Below, piece after piece: positions 9,150 through 16,827 of a DNA stretch of 64,000 bases. Numbering within the stretch: the first letter of the stretch is position 1; each line of letters opens with the position of its first letter. The position numbers and the translations under genes were made by a program. Below the pieces are notes generated by a model, which searched no databases, was not told where the DNA came from, and saw nothing but the letters and a program-made list of their open reading frames with translations. Source of the DNA: Streptomyces ruber (GTDB taxonomy: Bacteria; Actinomycetota; Actinomycetes; Streptomycetales; Streptomycetaceae); contig NZ_BMQK01000001.1 of the NCBI RefSeq assembly GCF_014648075.1, positions 248,001 through 312,000 of the forward strand, written 5' to 3'.

Positions 9150-9580
9150 GCGTCCAGGACCGCGCGCTCTCGTGAAATCGACCACGGTTGTGCTCCGCAG
9201 TCTCATGGGCCGCTGCACCGCGGGCCGCATCTCACAGTCAGCTGCGGATGGCAGCCGCGGCCGACTCGGGAGATCGCGTACGTGCGCGCCCTGCCGGGCT
9301 GAAGCTGTTCTGGGCTGAAGCTGTTCTGGGCGAAGCTGCTTCGGGGCGATGCGCGGCCAGGAGCGAAGCGACGGGTGCCAGAACCAAGCTGATGACGCGC
9401 ACGGGCCACAGCAGCTCGCGCCGCACTGATGTATCAGCACATGACCAGTGACCGTGACCGCGCCATCGAGAGTCAGCTCGGGGCCATGACCCGAAGCGGT
9501 GAAGGAGCGGCCTCGGGCCCCGACGAAGGGAGCCCCGAGCGGTCCTAGCGGCACGTGTGTGGCACGGCGCCTCAAACGGT
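9150..9580. other. intergenic region with short tandem repeat
   Basis: No supported gene. At about 9299-9347 a 16-bp unit (GCTGAAGCTGTTCTGG) is repeated twice, followed by a third degenerate copy. Confidence 0.5.
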
Positions 9581-9623
9581 GAAGGGCCAACCCGGGAGGA
9601 AAACCCTCCTGAGCTGGCCCTTC
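9581..9623. terminator. hairpin adjacent to the left attachment repeat
   Basis: Imperfect inverted repeat: GAAGGGCCA at 9581-9589 with TGGCCCTTC at 9615-9623, plus an inner GGAGG/CCTCC pairing. It lies 6 bp outside the att repeat, so before integration it would have sat just 3' of the tRNA-Arg gene as its terminator. Confidence 0.6.
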
Positions 9624-9628
9624 TGCGT

Positions 9629-9671
9629 GTGCCCCCGGCAGGATTCGAACCTGCGACACCCGCTTTAGGAG
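9629..9671. repeat. attachment site (distal copy of tRNA-Arg 3' half)
   Basis: A 43-bp sequence identical to 19714-19756, covering the 3' part of tRNA-Arg from the anticodon loop through the T arm and acceptor strand. The D arm and 5' half are absent here, so this copy is not a tRNA gene. It marks the outer end of the integrated element. Confidence 0.93.
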
Positions 9672-9755
9672 TTCGATCAAGGAGACGATCAGGCTTTATG
9701 GCCTGCTGTCACTGCTATTGAACTGGCCTGCTGGCATGCGTGGTTGTCCGCCTTC

Positions 9756-9778
9756 GTTGATGTCAAGAGTGGATGTCA
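9756..9778 (+). promoter_or_regulatory. putative integrase arm-type site, left end
   Basis: GTTGATGTCA, 6 bp, GATGTCA. The same two words in the same orientation and with the same 6-bp spacing recur at 19644-19666 near the other end. In the excised circle they would flank attP, as arm-binding sites for Int (or Xis) do. Confidence 0.6.
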
Positions 9779-9904
9779 GCGACCAGTCACGGTTGGGGTG
9801 CGTCAGCTCACCGGACGGCGTTTGGGCCTCCGTGCTCTTCTCGGAAGACGCACTAACATCTGACTCCTGCACCGGAGTTAGAAATCACCCCCCTGGTGAG
9901 CTTC

Positions 9905-11053
9905 TCACTCACCCAGCGCAGGGGGATTTTTTGCATCTTTTTCTGACAGTGGCAACCGGTTGCGAAGTCGAGTCATTGCGGAACGACCCAATTCGGTGAA
10001 AGTCTTGTACTCCTTCTTCCTGTATTTCTCCTCATCGTTCAAGCGTGCTTGCCGCCTCTCGTCATCACTCAGAGAGCATTCGCCCATCACCTCTAGGGCC
10101 AAAGCGGGTACCGCATCGAGCGCCTCATCTAGTAAATGTTCGATAGGGACAGCTTGTTTGTTTTTGTCGACGTTAATGGCAGTCGCCCACGCTGCGGGTT
10201 CATAGCGTGCCAGCATGGAGAGGGCGTATAGAGCTGCCCACCACGCGAGAAGTGGGTGCAGAGGGAGAGAATTTCCGGTAAGAGCCGGAAAGGCGATTGA
10301 GCGTCCGCGATACCGAGTTCCATACAGCGAGGCAAACCCACCTGTGCCGTACCTCCGAAGAGGGTTCAAGTAGATCTGGCCATCCAGGCCGTTCCTTGGA
10401 GACTTCAGGTAATCGATCTCCTGCAAGCCTTCCAGGGGCCACACGCTTGGATAATGATTGAGGAATCCCTCGAGCGTGGGCAGATTTTGTGGAACCCCAC
10501 TCAATACAAGTACGTGTGGCGGGCCCCAGTCCCCCCAGTCCTCACGTGTGAGGTCGCCACCTTCCGAAAGCTCTAGGGCTGGGTAACGTTCACCATCGGA
10601 GAGGGCGTGCCCTGCCATTTCTGGAAGAGAGTCCCATATTTCAGCGAGGCGCACGGGTGCGGGGAGTGAGGGAGAGTCTAGAAATCGGGCCAGCTGAGTA
10701 AAAGCCCCCTTTCCCTGATCGCGAACCGTCAAGGTTCCGATATTTCCGCGCGCGGCGGCTTGGGATATTCCCGGAATCCTGATGCCGTGGCCGGAAAGTT
10801 GCCAATCTTCAGGAGATTTACACCGGTCGGGATGCGCCGCCGCCGCGATGGCCCTACCTATCTGAGAAATGCCGTAAAAAGCCAGCACGGGGCGGGTTTC
10901 GTATCCGACACCCTCTGCTGCCTTGAAGTACTGCTCCGACTGCTCTAGTGAGGCAGAAAATACTTCCTTCTTACTTCTTTTTTGTCGGACAGGGTCAGGT
11001 GGGGAGGACCGCAAGGAGCGCAGCGATCTCCATGTCTGCTGAGTGTCCGTCAT
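9905..11053 (-). CDS. YaaC-like protein (AICE cargo)
   Basis: A 382-residue soluble protein. The region YFKAAEGVGYETRPVLAFYG followed by SQIGRAIAAAAHP matches the start of the YaaC-like family, where a small-residue helix and an FYG motif precede a long helical body. A later hydrophobic segment (LPLHPLLAWWAALYALSMLARYEP) also fits. The family has no established biochemical role. GC is clearly lower than in the surrounding element, so it was probably acquired separately. ATG 11053 is preceded by a good GGAGG. At the non-conserved end of an AICE it occupies a usual cargo position; defence or competition functions are common there but this is inference. Confidence 0.7.
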   Translation of the reverse strand: MTDTQQTWRSLRSLRSSPPDPVRQKRSKKEVFSASLEQSEQYFKAAEGVGYETRPVLAFYGISQIGRAIAAAAHPDRCKSPEDWQLSGHGIRIPGISQAAARGNIGTLTVRDQGKGAFTQLARFLDSPSLPAPVRLAEIWDSLPEMAGHALSDGERYPALELSEGGDLTREDWGDWGPPHVLVLSGVPQNLPTLEGFLNHYPSVWPLEGLQEIDYLKSPRNGLDGQIYLNPLRRYGTGGFASLYGTRYRGRSIAFPALTGNSLPLHPLLAWWAALYALSMLARYEPAAWATAINVDKNKQAVPIEHLLDEALDAVPALALEVMGECSLSDDERRQARLNDEEKYRKKEYKTFTELGRSAMTRLRNRLPLSEKDAKNPPALGE

Positions 11054-11191
11054 GTGCCCTCCAGGGTTTCTATGCTTGCCCCATGGTTGCCGGTCTCCAT
11101 TGCCTTGTCGACAGGTTTCCGTCCCTAGCGAATAGAATTTCTAGATCTTGCTCGGGATGGCGTTTCCGTTAAGACAACCGCAACCCCCGCT

Positions 11192-11341
11192 GCTCCCATC
11201 CCGTCCGCCGTCGACCCACACGCAGTGGAGCGGGCGTGGCCCCTGGTGTCCAGGTGAAGCGCGCCACTGTACGAACGACCTGGACACCAGGGGCCACGTC
11301 TGCTCGGCTTTGCCTGGGTCGACGGTGGACGGGATGGGAGC
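11192..11341. repeat. 150-bp interrupted palindrome
   Basis: Outer arms 11192-11218 and 11315-11341 (26 of 27 complementary), inner arms 11235-11255 and 11278-11298 (21 of 21). They are separated by equal 16-nt non-pairing segments on both sides and a 22-nt central loop. The whole is symmetric about 11266. It lies between the cargo gene and the regulatory module, in a 590-bp stretch (11054-11641) without a supported gene. It could be a single-strand replication origin, a two-way terminator or a structured RNA. Confidence 0.85.
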
Positions 11342-11641
11342 TCCCCGCGCACGCCACTATGTGCCCGCACTCGGCGACGGCGCCCCCTCCATCCCGGTGC
11401 CGGCCGATCCCCCGCCGGAGGCACCGTCTTTGACGGCGGCCGCGATCGTGCGGTGCTCGCCTCATGGCCTCAGGCCCTATCCACTCGTGGGCGCGCGTCG
11501 GCGCAGCGCGGGCGGAGCGGGCCGAAGGCAGGAGCGGCGCCCGCGGCGGAGCCGGGAGCGCGCCCGGCGGAGCGGAGCGCAGCCGGGCCTTGAACCAGCA
11601 GAGAAGGTTGTAATTCAGTGCTGTCTGAGCGGTTGTTGCTG

Positions 11642-11872
11642 TCAGGGCTTGCTCGGGTTCAGATCTCGGCCTCGTGCGGCTGCCCTTAGCAGGGCATGCG
11701 CGACCTGCTCCGCATCATCGGGCGTCAGGTAGATGTCCTGGGCCCATAGCAGAGACAGCCGCACTGTGCCGTTCAGGAGGTTGGTGGCAACGTCCACCTC
11801 TACACCGTTGTTCATCGCGTCGGCGACGGACAGGTCCTCGTCGCTGCTGTAGGCGCTCATGCTCGCCAGCAT
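11642..11872 (-). CDS. small hypothetical protein of the AICE regulatory module
   Basis: A 76-residue acidic protein (or 72 residues from the second methionine at 11860) with SDEDLSVADAMNNG near the start and a C-terminal helix PDDAEQVAHALLRAAA. The C-terminal pattern (LTPDDAEQVAHALL) recurs in small Streptomyces proteins encoded beside HATPase genes; no function is known. The start overlaps the 3' end of the HATPase gene by 16 bp, indicating co-transcription and possibly translational coupling. Confidence 0.6.
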   Translation of the reverse strand: MLASMSAYSSDEDLSVADAMNNGVEVDVATNLLNGTVRLSLLWAQDIYLTPDDAEQVAHALLRAAARGRDLNPSKP

Positions 11873-12330
11873 GCCGAACCGGGGTCCCTAGGACTCGACG
11901 TCGCGCCTGACTGGCTGGTGTTGGTGAAGAGCTCTGCGGTGACGGTGTGACCGCCGTAGTAACTGTCGTGGAAGACGACCCGGTGGGCGAGTGCGTTGAC
12001 CAGGCACAGGCCGCGGCCGTGTTCGGCGTCCTGGTCGTGGTCCTGGTGCTCGGCCTTGGGGGCCGTGTCGGTGCCTCCGGCGTCTGTGACCGATAGGGCG
12101 ATCGCCTGCGGGGAGACCTCCAGTGCCAGATGGAAGCTGCCCGCATCCTGGCCGCTGGCGGTGTGCAAAATCGCGTTCGCGGTCAGCTCGCTCACGATCA
12201 GTTCGGCCTCCTCGACCAGCGGGGAGTCCCGCAGGATGTCGCGTGTCCAGCGGCGGGCCCGGCTCACCTCTTCCGGAAAACCTGGGCAAGTGAGGCCCCA
12301 GACTCGTGCGGTGCTCGTATACTCGTGCAT
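11857..12330 (-). CDS. ATP-binding protein, RsbW/SpoIIAB-like HATPase
   Basis: A 157-residue single-domain histidine-kinase-like ATPase. Visible motifs are the N box (IVSELTANAILHT), DAGG of the G1 box and GRGLCLVNAL of the G2 box. Such proteins in streptomycetes are anti-sigma factor-like kinases or regulatory partners of HTH/DUF397 pairs. ATG 12330 follows GAAGGA with 6-nt spacing; an earlier in-frame ATG at 12360 is less likely. The start codon lies inside a copy of the ACTCGTGCATACAAG motif related to the element's putative operator, so the GntR repressor may control it. Confidence 0.8.
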   Translation of the reverse strand: MHEYTSTARVWGLTCPGFPEEVSRARRWTRDILRDSPLVEEAELIVSELTANAILHTASGQDAGSFHLALEVSPQAIALSVTDAGGTDTAPKAEHQDHDQDAEHGRGLCLVNALAHRVVFHDSYYGGHTVTAELFTNTSQSGATSSPRDPGSACWRA

Positions 12331-12335
12331 ACAAG
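12321..12335 (-). promoter_or_regulatory. putative GntR operator-like site over the HATPase start
   Basis: On the minus strand this reads CTTGTATGCACGAGT, a variant of the TTGTATAGACGAGT site at 13805. It overlaps the HATPase ribosome-binding site and start. Confidence 0.45.
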
Positions 12336-12376
12336 TTCCTTCGTGCTGGTAGGCCGCCATGTGCAGCGGGTACGGG

Positions 12377-12808
12377 CTAGACGAGTTTGACGCCGTCGTG
12401 GGCGCGGATCGCTGGTGGGGACATCGCGTCGAGTGCGTCCAAGACGCGGATGGCGTACGCCTCGTCGGCGAGTTCGATGACCTCTTCGCGGGTGGCCCAG
12501 CGCAGTGCGCGGGTCTCGTCCCCGGTGGTCGGAGTGCCGTCGACAGCCTGGCAGCGGAAGACGAGCGAGACGATTAGGCCCGTCATGTTCTTGTAGACGC
12601 CGGTGAGGGTCGCCGGAAGCTCGATTTTGATGCCGGTCTCTTCGAGGACTTCGCGCTGGAGGGCCTCGGTGACGGTCTCCTCGCGTTCGAGGACGCCGCC
12701 CGGGGGTTCCCAGTGGCCGTTATCGCGGCGCTTGATCAAAAGGGCCCGGCCCTGGTCGTCGACGATGACTCCGGCGACGCTCACGGAGTGCGGACGGTCA
12801 GCAGTCAC
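12377..12808 (-). CDS. pif: Nudix hydrolase, Pif-like
   Basis: A 143-residue Nudix protein with the full box: GG at the start of GGVLEREETVTEALQ followed by REVLEETGI, which supplies the metal-binding glutamates. In pSAM2 the Nudix protein Pif gives transfer immunity, so that cells already carrying the element do not receive it again, and it is encoded beside korSA as here. GTG 12808 is chosen because homologues begin about here (MTADRPHSVSVAGVI) and a GAGG lies upstream; an earlier start at 12865 would add a cysteine-rich stretch. It is divergent from the GntR gene, with an operator-like site between them. The symbol is by context and family, not by alignment. Confidence 0.8.
   Translation of the reverse strand: MTADRPHSVSVAGVIVDDQGRALLIKRRDNGHWEPPGGVLEREETVTEALQREVLEETGIKIELPATLTGVYKNMTGLIVSLVFRCQAVDGTPTTGDETRALRWATREEVIELADEAYAIRVLDALDAMSPPAIRAHDGVKLV
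12378..12386 (+). promoter_or_regulatory. TAGACGAGT copy at the Nudix gene stop
   Basis: Exact 9-bp copy of the operator core, but it overlaps the Nudix stop codon rather than a promoter. It may be coincidence. Confidence 0.25.
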
Positions 12809-12863
12809 GGTCCTCGGCCCTCTCGGCTGGCTAGGCTCTCCACCGTAGCAACAGCACTCGCCC

Positions 12864-12876
12864 ACTCGTCTAGATA
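12864..12876 (-). promoter_or_regulatory. putative GntR operator between pif-like and korSA-like genes
   Basis: ACTCGTCTAGATA; the minus strand contains TAGACGAGT. It sits 16 bp before the GntR start codon and 56 bp from the Nudix start, where it could give autoregulation and control of the divergent gene. Confidence 0.6.
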
Positions 12877-12891
12877 CCTAAAGGAGTACGC

Positions 12892-13677
12892 GTGACGTCT
12901 CTATCGAGCCACCTCGGCGCCCTGGACCCCACGAGTGATCGTGCGGTCTTCCGGCAGATCGCCGACCAACTGCGCGAGGCCATCGACCGCGGGCGATTCA
13001 AGGAGGGTCAGAAGCTGCCCTCGGAGGCCGAGCTGGTGGAGCACTATGGGGTGTCCCGGATGACGGTGAGGAACTCCTTCTCCGTCCTCCAGGGCGAGGG
13101 CCTGGTCCACGCCGAGCACGGCAAGGGCGTCTTCGTCCGGCCCCGGCCCCCCGTGCGGCGACTCGCCTCCGACCGGTTCGCCCGCCGCCACCGCGAGCAG
13201 GGCAAGTCTGCGTTCATCGTGGAGGCCGACGCCGCCGGCAGTCACCCGAAGGTGGACAGCCTGGAGGTCAAGGAGGAGAAGGCCGACCAGGACATCTCCG
13301 CTCGGCTCGGGTCCGTGCGGCGAGTGCTCGCCCGGCGGCGCCGCTACCTCCTCGACGGCCGACCTGTCGAGTTCGCCACCTCCTATCTCCCGCTCGACAT
13401 CGCCCGCGGCACGCAGATCGCCGAACCCAACCCCGGCCCCGGCGGCATCTACGCCCGGCTGGAAGAGCTCGGCCACCACCTCGACCACTTCGAGGAGGAG
13501 ATCCGGGCCCGGATGCCCTCGCCCGCCGAGGTCAAGATGCTTCAGCTCGCCTCCGGCGTGCCCGTGATCCACCTGATCCGCACTGCCTACGACACCGAGA
13601 ACCGGGCCGTGGAGGTCTGCGACACGGTCATGGCGGCGGACGCCTACGTCCTCTCCTACCAGCTCCCGGCGACCTGA
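12892..13677 (+). CDS. korSA: GntR/HutC-family repressor, KorSA-like
   Basis: A 261-residue protein. The N-terminal winged helix (about 15-85) has FRQIADQLREAIDRGRF, LPSEAELVEHYGVSRMTVR and GLVHAEHGKGVFV. The rest is a UTRA effector domain (about 100-255) ending VMAADAYVLSYQL. In pSAM2, KorSA represses the activator pra and so controls replication and transfer. GTG 12892 is preceded by AAAGGAG. TAGACGAGT motifs before this gene, before the SCO3933-type gene and before rep suggest one repressor controlling all three. The symbol is inferred from family and gene order. Confidence 0.88.
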   Translation: MTSLSSHLGALDPTSDRAVFRQIADQLREAIDRGRFKEGQKLPSEAELVEHYGVSRMTVRNSFSVLQGEGLVHAEHGKGVFVRPRPPVRRLASDRFARRHREQGKSAFIVEADAAGSHPKVDSLEVKEEKADQDISARLGSVRRVLARRRRYLLDGRPVEFATSYLPLDIARGTQIAEPNPGPGGIYARLEELGHHLDHFEEEIRARMPSPAEVKMLQLASGVPVIHLIRTAYDTENRAVEVCDTVMAADAYVLSYQLPAT

Positions 13678-13727
13678 CCGGCGGTGCGCGAGGCCACTCC
13701 CGTGAACTCGTACACCCAGGCACGCAT

Positions 13728-13743
13728 ACTCGTATAGACGAGT
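13728..13743. promoter_or_regulatory. putative GntR operator, perfect dyad
   Basis: ACTCGTATAGACGAGT: two 6-bp half sites ACTCGT/ACGAGT around ATAG. It is the most symmetric member of the set and lies 91 bp before the SCO3933-type start. Confidence 0.65.
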
Positions 13744-13804
13744 GGGCAAGTTGTGTGTCAGAGTGGTCCCCGTTCTCGGCGTGATCGGGTTCGCAGACTG
13801 CATC

Positions 13805-13818
13805 TTGTATAGACGAGT
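13805..13818 (+). promoter_or_regulatory. putative GntR operator before the SCO3933-type gene
   Basis: TTGTATAGACGAGT, 16 bp before the TTG start, just upstream of the ribosome-binding site. It forms a pair with the dyad at 13728. Confidence 0.6.
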
Positions 13819-13833
13819 AGATGGGAAGAAGCC

Positions 13834-14190
13834 TTGCGCACCATCCGTGTGGAGACCTCGGCCGCGACGATCCTGCTGACCGAGGCCGCTGAGCCCAAGG
13901 TCCGGGACCGGCAGACGGGCGAGGTCGCCAAGGACGCCAACAGCGGTGAGGCGCTGATGACGATCGGCGTCGTCTACATCGAGGACGGGGAGTCGTCCCT
14001 GATCAAAGTGACCGTTCCGGAGAGCGGGGTGTCGGAGGGGCTGCCGCTCGGTTCGCCGGTCTCGCTGCCGGGTCTGGTGGCCCGTCCGTGGGAGAGCGTG
14101 TTCAACGGTCAGCAGCGCCACGGCATCGCCTACCGGGCCGCCGCCGTCACTCCGGCCGTCTTCCCGGCCGCCATGGGGGCCACGGCCTGA
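13834..14190 (+). CDS. SCO3933-family regulatory protein of AICEs
   Basis: A 118-residue protein from TTG 13834, preceded by GGGAAGAA. It is beta-rich: TIRVETSAATILLTEAAEPK, DRQTGEVAKD, a central VYIEDGESSLIKVTVPE, and LPGLVARPWE with GQQRHGIAYRA near the end. I recognise it as the small protein that precedes FtsK-like genes in AICEs and is named after SCO3933. It may correspond in position to the pSAM2 activator Pra, but that is inference. Its stop overlaps the traSA-like start (TGATG), so the two are translationally coupled. Two operator-like sites lie upstream. Confidence 0.82.
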   Translation: MRTIRVETSAATILLTEAAEPKVRDRQTGEVAKDANSGEALMTIGVVYIEDGESSLIKVTVPESGVSEGLPLGSPVSLPGLVARPWESVFNGQQRHGIAYRAAAVTPAVFPAAMGATA

Positions 14191-15566
14191 TGACCGACCT
14201 GACGACACTCCTGGAGGTGGGTGGTCCCCTCGCCGCACTCGGCGGTGGGGCCGCCTACGCCCGGGCCAAGCACCCCGGCGTGTACTGGTCCACGGTCGGC
14301 CTGCCGGTGACCACCGCCCGGCTGCTCAGCTCGTACGGCTCGGTCATGGAAGCCTGCGGCTTGACCGTGGCCCCGTCCCGGCTGCGGATGCTGGCGGTGC
14401 AGGCCACCACCCGCCGGGAAGTCCGGCCCGTACCGCCGCGTCGCGGGATCATTCGCCCCACCGCGACCGGACTGCGGCTCCGGCTGCGGCTCGCCCCGGG
14501 GCAGGAACCTGCCGACGTGGCCGCCTCCGCCGAGAGGCTGCGGCATGCCTGGGGCGGCCACGCCGTGTACGTCTCGATCGTCAAGCCTGGTGTGGTGGAG
14601 CTGCGGTTGGTCGGCTTCGACGTGCTACGGCGAGTGCGGATGCCGCGCAAGTCGACGGCCCGGTTCCTGAAGATCCCGGTGGCGCTGCGGGAGGATGCGA
14701 TGCCCTTCGTACGGGACTACCGGACCATCCCGCATCAGCTCACCCTGGGGGCCACCCTGTCGGGTAAGTCCATGTACCTGCGGCATCTGGTCGCGGGCCT
14801 GGCCCGTCAGCCGGTCGCCCTCGTCGGCATCGACTGCAAGCGGGGTGTGGAGCTGGCGCCGTTCGCGGCCCGGCTGTCAGCGCTGGCCACCGATCCGGAA
14901 CAGGCGGCCGAGCTGCTGCCCGTGCTGGTGAGGGAGATGGAGGACCGCTATGACCTGATCAAGTCCCGGCAGGGCATCGCCCCGGACACCCCTGACGAGG
15001 AGATCACCTCGGACGTCTGGGGCCTGCCCGAGGGCGAACGCCCGACTCCCGTCGTGCTGTTCGTGGACGAGGTGGCCGAGCTCTTCCTCACCGCCACGAA
15101 GAAGGAGGAAGAGCGGCGGGACGAGATGGTCACCCAGCTCATCCGGCTCGCCCAGCTCGGCCGCGCCGCCGGCATCTACCTGGAGGTGTGCGGGCAGCGC
15201 TTCGGCGCCGAGCTGGGCAAGGGCGCGACCATGCTGCGGGCCCAGCTCACCGGCCGGGTCTGCCACCGCGTGAACGACGAAGCCTCCGCCAAGATGGCGC
15301 TCGGCGACATCGCCCCTGAAGCGGTCGCGGCCGCCTGTGCCATCGCTCCCGAACGGCCCGGCCTCGCCGTCGCCGGTGACACCTCCGGCGGCTGGTCCCG
15401 CATCCGTACGCCGTACCTGTCCCTCGGCGACGCCGCCGACATCTGCCGTTCGTCCGCCCACCTGGTGCCCGCGCTGCCCGCGCTCGCGCCCTTCCGGCCC
15501 GACGTGCCGGTGCCCCCGGCCGAGAGCCCGGCACCGGTCGTGCAGCCGCGCCCCGTGACCGGCTGA
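14190..15566 (+). CDS. traSA: FtsK/SpoIIIE-like DNA translocase, TraSA/TraB type
   Basis: A 458-residue protein. The N-terminal ~45 residues carry a short hydrophobic stretch. The FtsK-type ATPase core (about 180-400) shows Walker A GATLSGKS, Walker B VVLFVDEVAEL and the RLAQLGRAAGIYLEVCGQR segment. In Streptomyces elements this single protein forms hexamers and moves double-stranded DNA between hyphae without relaxase nicking. ATG 14190 overlaps the previous stop. The proline-rich C-terminus is where related proteins carry a winged-helix DNA-recognition domain; a clear one is not visible. Confidence 0.9.
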   Translation: MTDLTTLLEVGGPLAALGGGAAYARAKHPGVYWSTVGLPVTTARLLSSYGSVMEACGLTVAPSRLRMLAVQATTRREVRPVPPRRGIIRPTATGLRLRLRLAPGQEPADVAASAERLRHAWGGHAVYVSIVKPGVVELRLVGFDVLRRVRMPRKSTARFLKIPVALREDAMPFVRDYRTIPHQLTLGATLSGKSMYLRHLVAGLARQPVALVGIDCKRGVELAPFAARLSALATDPEQAAELLPVLVREMEDRYDLIKSRQGIAPDTPDEEITSDVWGLPEGERPTPVVLFVDEVAELFLTATKKEEERRDEMVTQLIRLAQLGRAAGIYLEVCGQRFGAELGKGATMLRAQLTGRVCHRVNDEASAKMALGDIAPEAVAAACAIAPERPGLAVAGDTSGGWSRIRTPYLSLGDAADICRSSAHLVPALPALAPFRPDVPVPPAESPAPVVQPRPVTG

Positions 15567-15651
15567 CCTTCTTCGGCAATCCCCGGTTGGCGTGACCGTC
15601 TCGCGCCACGTCCCTACCCCTCCCATGCCCGAAACCGGAAGAAGCCGCATC

Positions 15652-16371
15652 ATGCGCGCCCTGCTGGCCCGTGTGGACGCGGTCCTCGTCCAAGCCGTCA
15701 TCGCCGCTGCGCTGTCCTTCGCCCACCTGCACGACATCGCCCTGGCGGCCGGACAGGACGGATGGAAAGCGTGGGCCTACCCCGTCTCGGTGGACCTGCT
15801 GCTCGTGGCCGCCTGGCGCCGACTGCGGTCCGGTGAGGCGAAAGCGACTGGGTGGTGCTGGTTCGTCATCGCGCTCGCCGCCTCGCTCGGCGCGAACGTC
15901 GCCACCGCCGGCCTGCTCGACATGAATCAGGTTCCCGCCTGGTTGCGCATCCTCGTCGCGGGCTGGCCCGCAGTCGCCTTCCTCGGCGGCACCCTCCTCG
16001 CCCACTCCAAGCCAACAGCACCCAACGGCGACACGGACACCGACACCGAGCTCGGCCGGGACAGCGACGACCACAACCACGACCAGGAGGACGATCCCGA
16101 AACCGTCCCCGAGCCGCCTGCACGACCGGCCATCGAGCAAGCTCCGCCTGAGCAACCGGTACCCGTAGCAACAGCACCCGAGCAACCGGTTGCCGTGGAG
16201 GCGCCGCCCGAACGCCCCGCCTTCCCTGTCCCGGCCGCGCTCGTCGAGCACGCCCGCAAGGTCGCCACCGAGCACCGCACCCGCACCGGAACCCCCATCG
16301 ACCCCCCGACGCTGCGCGCTCGCCTCGGCGTCCCTGCACCCATGGCCGAAGCCATCGCCACCCACCTCTGA
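15652..16371 (+). CDS. DUF2637 membrane protein (plasmid spread, SpdB-like)
   Basis: A 239-residue protein with four hydrophobic segments in the first ~125 residues (AVLVQAVIAAALSFAHLHDIA is the first signature), an acidic and proline-rich linker (about 125-185), then a short basic C-terminal domain (LVEHARKVATEHRTRTG). DUF2637 proteins accompany TraSA in AICEs and are thought to help intramycelial spread. I chose ATG 15652, behind GGAAGAA; GTG 15592 or ATG 15625 would extend the N-terminus by 20 or 9 residues and lack a comparable RBS. Confidence 0.8.
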   Translation: MRALLARVDAVLVQAVIAAALSFAHLHDIALAAGQDGWKAWAYPVSVDLLLVAAWRRLRSGEAKATGWCWFVIALAASLGANVATAGLLDMNQVPAWLRILVAGWPAVAFLGGTLLAHSKPTAPNGDTDTDTELGRDSDDHNHDQEDDPETVPEPPARPAIEQAPPEQPVPVATAPEQPVAVEAPPERPAFPVPAALVEHARKVATEHRTRTGTPIDPPTLRARLGVPAPMAEAIATHL

Positions 16372-16382
16372 AGGGAGCTCCC

Positions 16383-16574
16383 GTGACCGCCCACCGCCGC
16401 TTTCGCTCCGTGACCCGGATAGGCCCCGTCCAGGTCGGCACCTCCTACGACGGCCGGGGCCGCGAGAAGCACACCGCCGCCTGCACGGCTCCGCGCTGCG
16501 GCTTCTCCGCCGACTACGACAGCCGGGCCGCCGCCGAGCTGGCCGCCCGCACCCACCGCTGCCCCGTCCGCTGA
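16383..16574 (+). CDS. small mobile-element transfer protein
   Basis: A 63-residue basic protein from GTG 16383 behind GAAGGGAG. It contains IGPVQVGTSYDGRGREKHT, then CTAPRCGFSADYDSRAAAEL and a final HRC. The cysteines and histidine (C-x4-C and later H-x-C) could bind zinc. This protein is regularly found between DUF2637 and rep in AICEs and is named for that position. Tightly packed in the transfer operon. Confidence 0.72.
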   Translation: MTAHRRFRSVTRIGPVQVGTSYDGRGREKHTAACTAPRCGFSADYDSRAAAELAARTHRCPVR

Positions 16575-16589
16575 AAGGGACTCTGCACC

Positions 16590-16784
16590 GTGACCGTCAG
16601 CCTGCCGCTCGTCCTCGTCCTCGGCTTCTTCGCCTGGGGAGCGGTCAAGTTCCTCGGCGTCCGCACCTGGGTCGTCGTCCTCATCGCCCTGTTCGGCTTC
16701 TGGCTCTCGCAGACCTTCATGGCCCCGGCCATCGAGTCCGGCACGCGCTCCGGCGTGGACATCATCAATGGCTCACATGACTAG
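16590..16784 (+). CDS. small membrane protein of the transfer operon
   Basis: A 64-residue protein with two adjacent hydrophobic segments (LPLVLVLGFFAWGAVKFLGV, then VVVLIALFGFWLSQTFM) and a short polar tail. GTG 16590 follows GAAAGGGA. Its position after the transfer protein suggests a spread (Spd-like) role. Its 3' end overlaps the operator-like site before rep. Confidence 0.65.
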   Translation: MTVSLPLVLVLGFFAWGAVKFLGVRTWVVVLIALFGFWLSQTFMAPAIESGTRSGVDIINGSHD

Positions 16785-16790
16785 ACGAGT
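16779..16790 (+). promoter_or_regulatory. putative GntR operator upstream of rep
   Basis: GACTAGACGAGT, containing the exact TAGACGAGT core, at the end of the small membrane protein gene and 38 bp before the rep start used here. Confidence 0.55.
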
Positions 16791-16827
16791 AGGTAAGGCG
16801 GCGCCGTAATCCCGCGCTTTGTGCCGC

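Noticed and set aside
9629..9671. tRNA-like sequence
   Set aside because: Only the 3' half of tRNA-Arg is present; the D arm and 5' acceptor strand are missing. It is the att repeat, not a tRNA gene.
16411..16421. GACCCGGA, the 8-bp recognition repeat known for a Streptomyces TraB protein
   Set aside because: I see only one copy near the transfer genes. Functional transfer loci have clusters of it, and this copy lies in a coding region.
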